Source of the DNA: Lewinellaceae bacterium
GTDB taxonomy: Bacteria; Bacteroidota; Bacteroidia; Chitinophagales; Saprospiraceae
Direction of reading: 5' to 3'
Assembly: GCA_020636325.1 (NCBI GenBank)
Contig: JACJYC010000002.1
Location: 967,501-1,031,500 of the forward strand
DNA: 64,000 nucleotides
The notes beneath the pieces are model-generated. The model searched no databases. It was not told where the DNA came from and saw only the letters and a program-made list of their open reading frames with translations. How positions within the stretch are numbered: position 1 is the first letter of the stretch; each line of letters opens with the position of its first letter. The translations under genes and the position numbers were made by a program. This document shows, in pieces, positions 24,498 through 31,913 of this stretch.

Positions 24498-27164
24498 ATG
24501 ATTCACCAGCTCTTTGGGCAGTTCCTGCGCGCTCTGACGATCAGTGCAATTGCCGTCTCCATTTTTGCCTGCAACACCCCGAAACAGGCAAGCCTTACAA
24601 CAACCACCACGACCGGCAATACAGAATCGGACACCGAGTACAGACAACTCGATACGATGGTCGTGACCGGCGACCGCCCGTCTGAATACGATGTAGCCGA
24701 TACCGACCGGATCGAATCGTACGCGCTGCCGCCGTACAATGCCAGCCATACCCGGACCAACGACCTCCTGCATACCAAGCTGGAAGTCAGTTTCGACTGG
24801 GCGAACGAAAAAGTAATGGGCAAGGCCACGCTCAGGTTCAAACCGCAATTCTATCCGGTTTCTACCCTGACCCTCGACGCCAAAGGGTTTAAATTCAACC
24901 AGGTCAGGATGGCAGGCGGCGCCCAGGATCTGAAATACGATTACGACGGCGAACAGATCACCATCCAACTCGGGAAAGAATACACCCGCGATCAGGAATA
25001 CACCGTTTTCATCGACTACGTAGCCAGCCCGAAAGGCGACGGCGGCAGTGCGGCCATCACCTCCGACCGGGGCCTGTTCTTCATCAACCCGACCGGCGAA
25101 GATCCGAACAAGCCCCAGCAGATCTGGACCCAGGGCGAGACCGAATCCAACTCCCGCTGGTTCCCGACCATCGACAAGCCGAACGAACGGACCACTGAGG
25201 AGATCTACATCACCGTTGACAAGCGGTTCACTACCCTGTCCAACGGACTCATGGTGAGCTCAACCGATAACCCGGACGGTACCCGCACCGATTACTGGAA
25301 AATGGATATGCCCCATGCCCCCTACCTTTTCATGATGGCCATCGGCGAATTTGCCACCGTCAAGGACCAATGGGAGGGCATTCCGGTTAACTACTACGTT
25401 GAACCGGAATTCGAAAAAGACGCCAAGGCGATCTTCCCGTATACTCCCGAAATGCTGAGCTTTTTCTCCGAAAAAATCGGCGTGAAATACCCCTGGCCGA
25501 AGTTCTCCCAGGTGGTCGTCCGGGATTACGTCTCCGGCGCCATGGAAAATACGACCGCGGTTATTTTCGGCGATTTCATGCAACGCCACGCTGAAGACCT
25601 CATCGACGAGCATACGAACGAAAAGGTGGTTGCCCACGAAATGTTCCACCACTGGTTCGGCGATTATGTGACCTGCGAAAGCTGGGCCAACCTGACCCTC
25701 AACGAAGGGTTTGCCAATTACAGCGAATACCTCTGGATGGAGCACAAACACGGCCGCGACGCCGCCGATTACCACCTGCTCGAAGAGTGGAGCGGGTATT
25801 ACAATTCCGGTGATTTCCACCCGCTGATCAATTTCGGCTACGAGGATCGCGAAGATATGTTCGATGCGCACAGCTACAACAAGGGCGGTTCCGTACTGCA
25901 CATGCTGCGCACCTACCTGGGCGACGACGCTTTCTTTGCAGGGTTGAAGTTGTACCTCACCAAGAATGCCTTAACGGCTGTCGAGGTGCACAACCTGCGC
26001 ATGGCTTTTGAAGCGGTCTCCGGGCAGGACCTCAACTGGTTCTTCAACCAATGGTACCTGGATAAAGGCCATCCGGTGCTCAACGTCGAAACGGGGTATG
26101 ACGCCGATCAGAAAATGGCCACCGTGACCGTCGAACAAACCCAAACCGCCGATTCCGGACCCGCCATCTTCATCCTGCCGACCGCTGTGGACATTTACAC
26201 CGCCGACGGCAAGAAAACCCGGCAGGCCATCAAGGTCGATGAAAGGAAGCAGACCTTCACCTTCCCGGTCAATGAAAAACCGGCGCTGATCAACTTCGAT
26301 CCGGAACGGGAACTGCTGGCCATTCGTCACGAGAACAAGAGCCAGGACGAACTCCTGTTCCAGTTCGACCACGCACCCCGCCTCCTGGACCGCCTGGAAG
26401 CCATCCAGCAGCTCGAAGGCGAGGACAATGCCGGCATCAAAGCCATGTACCAGAAGGCACTGAACGATAAATTCTGGGCTATCCGCGCGATCGGCCTCCA
26501 CAATGCCAACCTGGACAACGATGCCCTGACGAAAAAAGTCCGCGAGATGGCGGTCAATGACCCCCGCTCGGAAGTGCGCGCCTCCGCCTTCGACCGGTTG
26601 AGCGAAGCGGATGACGCCGAGGTGGTTCAACTGGCCAAACAAGCCATCGACAAGGACAAGGCCAGCAGCGTGGTCGGCGCAGCGCTCAACGTATTGAGCC
26701 AGAAGGACAACGCCACCGCCCTGGAATACGCCGCCAAACTGGAAAACACCAAGAGCAGCGAATTGCTGTCTGCGATCGGCGATATCTACGCCGAAAGCGG
26801 GGACGTGAAATACCTGCCTTTCTTCGAGAAGAACCTGGCCGAAACCGACGGTTTTGCCGCCATCTCCTTTATGACCAAATACAAGGATCTGGTGATCAAA
26901 GCCGGTATCGATCCGACCATGAAAGCCGCCGCCAAACTCAAGGGAATGGCCATGGATCAGGGTGTATCGCCGTGGAAGCGGCTGGGCGCCGCCCGGGCCA
27001 TCACCCAGATGCGCGACGAAGTGGACGATATGGCTTCCAACGCCAAGGACGCCGAGAAAAAGGCAGCCTTGAAATACAATGCGGAAGAACTCAAGAAGAT
27101 GTTCGAAGAGATCAAGGAAAACGAGACCAACGATCAGTTGAAAGCGTTTTACCGGCAGTTTTGA
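24498..27164 (+). CDS. M1 family metallo-aminopeptidase, lipoprotein
   Basis: 888 residues. A lipoprotein signal (hydrophobic ALTISAIAVSIFAC lipobox, Cys at about 25) and a Thr-rich linker precede an M1 catalytic region: SGAMEN substrate-binding motif, then zinc site HEMFHHWF (His380, Glu381, His384) with Glu403 in LNEGF, spaced as in the family. The C-terminal 250 residues form HEAT/ARM-like helical repeats (ALNDKFWAIRAIGLHNANLD, KKVREMAVNDPRSEVRASAF). M1 enzymes remove N-terminal amino acids from peptides; the lipid anchor places it in the envelope, fitting uptake of peptides made by the secreted proteases. Its 3' end faces a 50-bp palindrome. Confidence 0.94.
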   Translation: MIHQLFGQFLRALTISAIAVSIFACNTPKQASLTTTTTTGNTESDTEYRQLDTMVVTGDRPSEYDVADTDRIESYALPPYNASHTRTNDLLHTKLEVSFDWANEKVMGKATLRFKPQFYPVSTLTLDAKGFKFNQVRMAGGAQDLKYDYDGEQITIQLGKEYTRDQEYTVFIDYVASPKGDGGSAAITSDRGLFFINPTGEDPNKPQQIWTQGETESNSRWFPTIDKPNERTTEEIYITVDKRFTTLSNGLMVSSTDNPDGTRTDYWKMDMPHAPYLFMMAIGEFATVKDQWEGIPVNYYVEPEFEKDAKAIFPYTPEMLSFFSEKIGVKYPWPKFSQVVVRDYVSGAMENTTAVIFGDFMQRHAEDLIDEHTNEKVVAHEMFHHWFGDYVTCESWANLTLNEGFANYSEYLWMEHKHGRDAADYHLLEEWSGYYNSGDFHPLINFGYEDREDMFDAHSYNKGGSVLHMLRTYLGDDAFFAGLKLYLTKNALTAVEVHNLRMAFEAVSGQDLNWFFNQWYLDKGHPVLNVETGYDADQKMATVTVEQTQTADSGPAIFILPTAVDIYTADGKKTRQAIKVDERKQTFTFPVNEKPALINFDPERELLAIRHENKSQDELLFQFDHAPRLLDRLEAIQQLEGEDNAGIKAMYQKALNDKFWAIRAIGLHNANLDNDALTKKVREMAVNDPRSEVRASAFDRLSEADDAEVVQLAKQAIDKDKASSVVGAALNVLSQKDNATALEYAAKLENTKSSELLSAIGDIYAESGDVKYLPFFEKNLAETDGFAAISFMTKYKDLVIKAGIDPTMKAAAKLKGMAMDQGVSPWKRLGAARAITQMRDEVDDMASNAKDAEKKAALKYNAEELKKMFEEIKENETNDQLKAFYRQF

Positions 27165-27178
27165 TCGCTTCCGCGACG

Positions 27179-27228
27179 ACCCGGAAAAGATAGCCTGGGA
27201 CTTAAGTCCCAGGCTATCTTTTCCGGGT
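27179..27228. terminator. 50-bp perfect palindrome between converging genes
   Basis: Two 25-nt arms (27179-27203, 27204-27228) are exact reverse complements with no loop, reading ACCCGGAAAAGATAGCC at the outer end and AAGTCCC at the centre. The right arm is coding: it gives the last four codons (TRKR) and stop of the SprB-repeat gene on the minus strand. A shared terminator is likely, although the only T-run (TCTTTT) lies in the stem. Confidence 0.75.
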
Positions 27229-30189
27229 AATCTTCACCACCCTCACCACCGCCGCCCGCTTCCCATCCTCCGCCCGGATCCAGTACACCCCCGAAGGCCA
27301 TTCTTCCCCATTTAAGGTGGTTTGACTTTGTCCGCCGATCCATTTAAGGGTGTCGATCATGTGACCGTTCGCATCAAAGACCCGGAAGAATACCGGCCTG
27401 TCCGGTTGAAAATCCCATTCCAGGGTAATGGCCGACCCGAACGGATTGGGGTAAGCCCTGAAACGGCCGTTTTCGCTCGCCGGATCCGACGTACCGGTCA
27501 GCATATCCACGGTAGTGATGGCCGTGCATCCTTCGTCGTCGGTGACGGTGGCGGTATAAGTCCCGGGTTCCAGGTCAAAAAGGTCCTCGCTGGTTTCGCC
27601 GTTCGACCAGTCGTAAAGGTAGGGCGGGGAGCCTCCTTCCACTTCCAGATTGATGAACCAAAGCCCGTTGTAACTGGCGCTTTGAGTGCTCAGGCTCAAG
27701 GCCCTGGGCTCGTGAATGATGACGGATTTGGAGCTGGTACAATAATGAATGTCGGTGACGGTGACGATATAGCTCCCCGCTTCCAGACTGTCGAGATTTT
27801 GGGAATATGCACCGTTCGACCAGGTAAAGGCCATGGGAGGAGTTCCGCCGATCACGACCAATTCCACCGCGCCGTTGGCTTCGCCGTTGCAACTCACATC
27901 GTCGGTAGTGGCGAATACCAGCGGGCCGCTCTCGTTGGCCACCTGGGCCGATTGGCCGGTTTGGCATTCGTGCTGATCGGTCAGGGTCAGTTTGTAATAT
28001 CCTGCCGTAAGATTGGCGATATAGCTGTGCAGGGTATCGCCGGTACTCCAGCTGAATTGATAGGGCGGCGTTCCACCTGTCGGAGTGGAAAACAGCAGAC
28101 CGTTCTTGTTCCCGCAGGTTTCGGGTACGATCGTCAAACCGGCATCTAACCGGGTGGGCTGGCTGATCTGTGCCGGTTTGGGGTACAAACACCCGGATGC
28201 GTCGCGCAGGATCAGGGTGTGATTGCCGGCCTCCAGGTCTTCAAACAAGCTGTCCGGTTGGAAGGCGCCCCCGTCAATCGACCAGGTATAGGGCTCCGGC
28301 GGGCCCTCGGCCGTTGCGATCAGCACGCCGTCCGCGTAACCGTAACAGGTGGGCATGGTGATTGCCAGTTCGACTGATGGTTCTTCCGGCTCCCCGATAT
28401 TGAACAGATAGGGAAAAACACACCCAAGTGCATTCAGCAAATAGAGGGTGTCCAGACCCGCTTCCAGGCCCGTAAATTGGGGATCTTCCGTGAAATTCTG
28501 CCCGTCAAGAGAATATTGGTACGCACCTTCCGGTTCGCCCGGCACATCGATCATCAATTCCCCGTCCGAACCGCCGAAACAGGAAACCGGGCTGATCGTC
28601 AGGCTCAGGGGCGGCGGAAAAGACGCAGGTATAGTGAACGGAATGCCGGTTATGCAGCCCGCTTCGTTCTGGATATACAAAGTGTAATCGCCGGGCGGCA
28701 GATTGTCGAAAACAACCGTATCCGGGAACGCCTGAAAAGTGAGCGTGTCCAGTGAAAATTTGACCTCTCCGATGAACAGTTCTCCGGATTCCACGATGAC
28801 AATGCTGCCCGAACTGTCGTAATAACAACTCGGCGTGACGTCAAACGGCACTTCCGGCCACGAATAAGCCAGGCCGATGTCAAACTCGGTGGAATCCCGG
28901 CAACCCAGGCTGTCCCGGACCTGCGCCTTGTAATGCCCCGGCGCCAGATCGGCGAAGACATTCTGATCCGTCGGCGAAGAGGTATTGCTGATCAGGTATT
29001 CGTATCCGCCGTTTCCGCCCTCTGCTGCCAGCTCAACCTCCCCGTTGTTCTCGCCTTCACAGCTGGCATCGGTCGTATTGGCTGCCATGAGCAGCGGGTC
29101 CGGGGTTCGGATCTTTACCTGTGCGGAAACGGGAATCGTACATTCATTGTCCGTTTTGACATACACGATATAATTGCCGGCGTCCAGATTGGTAAAAACC
29201 GGGCTTAGCTGCACCGGAGAAGCATCCGTGGAACTGGACAAGCCCAGGGAATAGCCGACGACATCCACAGCGGATGAGGTCAGGCCGGTGATGTGTATCC
29301 TCCCGTCTTTGCGGCCGAAACAAGTCACATCCCGGTTGTCGAAAGTGGCCGTCAGCGTAGGCAGCGGAGCGCAGGCGATAGGCACCGAAACGGCGGCGGA
29401 ACACCCCTCCAGGTCGAAAACGGTAATGGTATAGGTGCTGTCGCAAGGCAGGTTGTTGAAAACCGGCGAGGATTGAAAAACGGACGGATCAATGGAGTAC
29501 CAGTAATTGCCCGACCCGCCGGAAGCGGTTACCGTGATATCGCCGTTGCAGGAGGTCTGCCCGGTCACTTGCGCCGATACTGCCAGCGGCGGCAACAGCT
29601 GCGCCGAGACCAGCCTGGTACCATTACATCCGTTGGCATCCGTGATCTTGACCTGCAGGAAAGAGGTCGTATCCAGGGTGACTACCGGACTATCGCATTC
29701 CAGACAATTGACTGCCGTCCCTTTGATGGTTTGTACGGAGACGGTGTAAGGTGCGGTTCCGCCCGTCACACCGTCCAGCAGATTGACCTCGGCGGTATTC
29801 GAGCAGAACGTCAGGAAAAGATCGGGCGCTACAATGGGATTGTTGACCAATGAATAGGAAAGCGTATCCGCACAATCGGCATTGCTGAGGACAACCAGGT
29901 AAGTTCCGGCGGTTAAATTGTCAAGGATGGGACTGTCAGCGACATTAACGTTCAGCCAATCAACAGCGATATTCTGTGAAGCGTCCGTAAAGACCAGCTG
30001 GATGGATCCGTCCGCGTTGCCGGGGCAGGTCGGGTTGGTCAGTGTCGCGCTTACGCCGAATCCGCAGTCGGTCAGTACGGCGCCGACCGGGATCTGCGCC
30101 TTCGCTGCAAGCAAGAAGGAGAGCAAGAACCAGCATGCCAGTATTCCGCGCCGCCGCGATTGAGATCTGTTCCTGAAATTTGGGATCAT
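27214..30189 (-). CDS. Large SprB-repeat surface protein with T9SS sorting domain (first copy)
   Basis: 991 residues. After an N-terminal signal (hydrophobic LACWFLLSFLLAAKAQ) there are about ten SprB-type repeats of about 80 residues, each starting near a Cys and a G-x-(D/N)-G turn (PTCPGNADGSIQL, SCFGGSDGELMI, TCYGYADGVLIA, SCNGEANGAVEL) and containing GGTPPYQFSWSTGD-like and GSYIVTVTD-like strands. The last 80 residues are a T9SS sorting domain (YPNPFGSAITLEW, WPSGVYWIRA). SprB-like proteins are surface adhesins used in gliding or attachment. The gene shares a promoter-upstream motif with the second SprB gene at 31.9-34.5 kb. Confidence 0.92.
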   Translation of the reverse strand: MIPNFRNRSQSRRRGILACWFLLSFLLAAKAQIPVGAVLTDCGFGVSATLTNPTCPGNADGSIQLVFTDASQNIAVDWLNVNVADSPILDNLTAGTYLVVLSNADCADTLSYSLVNNPIVAPDLFLTFCSNTAEVNLLDGVTGGTAPYTVSVQTIKGTAVNCLECDSPVVTLDTTSFLQVKITDANGCNGTRLVSAQLLPPLAVSAQVTGQTSCNGDITVTASGGSGNYWYSIDPSVFQSSPVFNNLPCDSTYTITVFDLEGCSAAVSVPIACAPLPTLTATFDNRDVTCFGRKDGRIHITGLTSSAVDVVGYSLGLSSSTDASPVQLSPVFTNLDAGNYIVYVKTDNECTIPVSAQVKIRTPDPLLMAANTTDASCEGENNGEVELAAEGGNGGYEYLISNTSSPTDQNVFADLAPGHYKAQVRDSLGCRDSTEFDIGLAYSWPEVPFDVTPSCYYDSSGSIVIVESGELFIGEVKFSLDTLTFQAFPDTVVFDNLPPGDYTLYIQNEAGCITGIPFTIPASFPPPLSLTISPVSCFGGSDGELMIDVPGEPEGAYQYSLDGQNFTEDPQFTGLEAGLDTLYLLNALGCVFPYLFNIGEPEEPSVELAITMPTCYGYADGVLIATAEGPPEPYTWSIDGGAFQPDSLFEDLEAGNHTLILRDASGCLYPKPAQISQPTRLDAGLTIVPETCGNKNGLLFSTPTGGTPPYQFSWSTGDTLHSYIANLTAGYYKLTLTDQHECQTGQSAQVANESGPLVFATTDDVSCNGEANGAVELVVIGGTPPMAFTWSNGAYSQNLDSLEAGSYIVTVTDIHYCTSSKSVIIHEPRALSLSTQSASYNGLWFINLEVEGGSPPYLYDWSNGETSEDLFDLEPGTYTATVTDDEGCTAITTVDMLTGTSDPASENGRFRAYPNPFGSAITLEWDFQPDRPVFFRVFDANGHMIDTLKWIGGQSQTTLNGEEWPSGVYWIRAEDGKRAAVVRVVKITRKR

Positions 30190-30229
30190 AGGGTCGCACC
30201 TTTTAGGGCATCAATCGGCCATTTCCTTT

Positions 30230-30288
30230 CAAAAATAGCAGCCTTTCTTTAAAAAAATCATTCAAATTCACCCAAAACGTAGCAGTCC
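30230..30288 (-). promoter_or_regulatory. Promoter and upstream motif of the first SprB gene
   Basis: Minus-strand -7 box TATTTTTG at 30237-30230, 41 nt before the start codon. Upstream, at 30288-30274, is GGACTGCTACGTTTT, nearly identical to a motif before the second SprB gene. It may also act on the divergent gene at 30307. Confidence 0.6.
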
Positions 30289-30293
30289 GATTG

Positions 30294-30301
30294 TATTTTT
30301 G
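30294..30301 (+). promoter_or_regulatory. -7 box (TATTTTTG) of the gene at 30307
   Basis: Only 5 nt separate this box from the ATG, so transcription would start at or beside the start codon, implying a leaderless or nearly leaderless mRNA. Confidence 0.55.
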
Positions 30302-30306
30302 TAGAC

Positions 30307-31833
30307 ATGAAAACCGTATCCGACGACCTTTTTCAGCTCATCCATTCCCTTTCCGGGCAGGAAAAGCGCTACTTCAAACTGTACGCCGGGCGGCATGTGA
30401 TCGGTGAGCAGAACAAGTACGTTCTCCTCTTCGACGCCATTGCGGCGCAACCGGTTTACCAGGAACCGGCCATCCGGCAGCAATTTGCGGGCGAACCCTT
30501 TATCCGCCAGCTGCACGTTGCAAAGCACTACCTGTATAAACTGATCATGGACAGCCTCCGGTTGTACCACGAAAATCAGTCGGGCGACCAGTTCAGGCGA
30601 AACCTGCGCAATGCCCAGCTGCTGTTTGAAAAAGGACTCTACCGGCAAGGCGAAAAAAGCCTGGCGAAAGCCCGGAAGTGGGCGGAAGAACGGGAGGAAT
30701 TCCTGCAGGTATTGGAGGTATGTCGCTGGGAGCACCAGATCGCTCACCGGAGGAATGACCATGCCTGGATCGAAAACTACCTTTCGAACGGCTTGTATGA
30801 GGAATTCGATGTGTTGAACAAATACCGCAATTTCCTGGAATTCCAGGCCCTGAACGATCAGGTCTTCACCCCGTACTGGCAAAAGGGCGCCATCAGAAGC
30901 GAGGAGGAAAAAGCGGCCCTGAAGCGCTTGTTCGACCGGCCGCTTTTTCAGTCGGCCGACTATGCGCGATCGTTTTTCGCCCGGTATTTTTACCTGAACG
31001 CCCGCTTTTCGTATTTCCTGTTCCTGGGAGAGCCGGAAAATGCCTATCCGCATATCGTTGCGCTGGTGGATATGTTTGCGGGATTGCCGGAAAACCAGCT
31101 CAAGGGCCGCCGGATCCGGAATTTCATCAGCGCTTTGATCAACCTGTATGTCGTACAACGCCAATTGGGAAAATACGGCGAGATCCCGGCTACGCTGGAA
31201 CGCTTACGGGAAGCTCCCGCCGAATCACCGGACCAGGGGCGGCGACTACAGGTCAGAAGGTTGAACCTGGAAACGGATTTTTACCTGACTGCGGGAAAAT
31301 TCGGAGACGGCGTTAAGCGGATCAGCCGGTATTTTGAAGCGGAAGTCATTGCCCGGGAGGAAACCAACAGCCAGCAGCGGCTGGGGCTATATTATAACCT
31401 GGCTTACCTCTATTTCGGCGCCGGAGATTACGGCAAGGCGCTCGACTGGGTAAACCTCCTGCTGAACGACCCCGACCTGAAGATCCGCGCCGACATCCAC
31501 GGTTTCGGCCGCCTGCTCAACCTGATCATCCATTACGAGCTCGGCAATGACCAATTATTGGAGTACATCGTGCAGGCGACCTCCCGGTTCTTATCCAGCC
31601 GGAGCCGGCTTTTCAAAGTGGAAGCCGTTATGCTCAAATTCATGCGCCGGTACCCCCGCTGGCTGACGCGGGCCGATCGCCGGAAAGGTTTCAATGCGCT
31701 GCTTGCGGAACTGGAAAAGTTGCGGGATGACGAATTTGAGCGGAAGGCCTTTGATTATTTCAACTTCATCGCCTGGATGAAAAGCAAAGCGGAGGAAAGG
31801 CCGTTCAGTGAAGTCGTCCTTGATGAGGAATAA
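30307..31833 (+). CDS. Conserved cytoplasmic helical-repeat protein of unknown function
   Basis: 508 residues, no signal or membrane segment. Mostly alpha-helical with TPR-like pairs (QLLFEKGLYRQGEKSLAKAR, YYNLAYLYFGAGDYGKALDW) and many charged residues. The start MKTVSDDLFQLIHSLSGQEKRYFKLYAG looks like a conserved N-terminal cap; I recall similar uncharacterised Bacteroidota proteins but cannot name a family. It lies divergent from the first SprB gene and converges on the second, and shares the regulatory region of the first, so a link to surface-protein expression is possible but unproven. Confidence 0.8.
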   Translation: MKTVSDDLFQLIHSLSGQEKRYFKLYAGRHVIGEQNKYVLLFDAIAAQPVYQEPAIRQQFAGEPFIRQLHVAKHYLYKLIMDSLRLYHENQSGDQFRRNLRNAQLLFEKGLYRQGEKSLAKARKWAEEREEFLQVLEVCRWEHQIAHRRNDHAWIENYLSNGLYEEFDVLNKYRNFLEFQALNDQVFTPYWQKGAIRSEEEKAALKRLFDRPLFQSADYARSFFARYFYLNARFSYFLFLGEPENAYPHIVALVDMFAGLPENQLKGRRIRNFISALINLYVVQRQLGKYGEIPATLERLREAPAESPDQGRRLQVRRLNLETDFYLTAGKFGDGVKRISRYFEAEVIAREETNSQQRLGLYYNLAYLYFGAGDYGKALDWVNLLLNDPDLKIRADIHGFGRLLNLIIHYELGNDQLLEYIVQATSRFLSSRSRLFKVEAVMLKFMRRYPRWLTRADRRKGFNALLAELEKLRDDEFERKAFDYFNFIAWMKSKAEERPFSEVVLDEE

Positions 31834-31866
31834 TAAAAAGACCCGCCGTCGATCGGACAGCGGGTC
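31832..31866 (-). terminator. Terminator of the second SprB gene
   Basis: Stem GACCCGC (31840-31846) / GCGGGTC (31860-31866). On the minus strand it is followed by TTTTTATT, so it ends transcripts from the SprB gene; no T-run follows on the plus strand. Confidence 0.7.
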
Positions 31867-31913
31867 GCTATTCAAGTTCCTGAGATTGTTATCTGTTCTC
31901 AACCATGGTTTGA

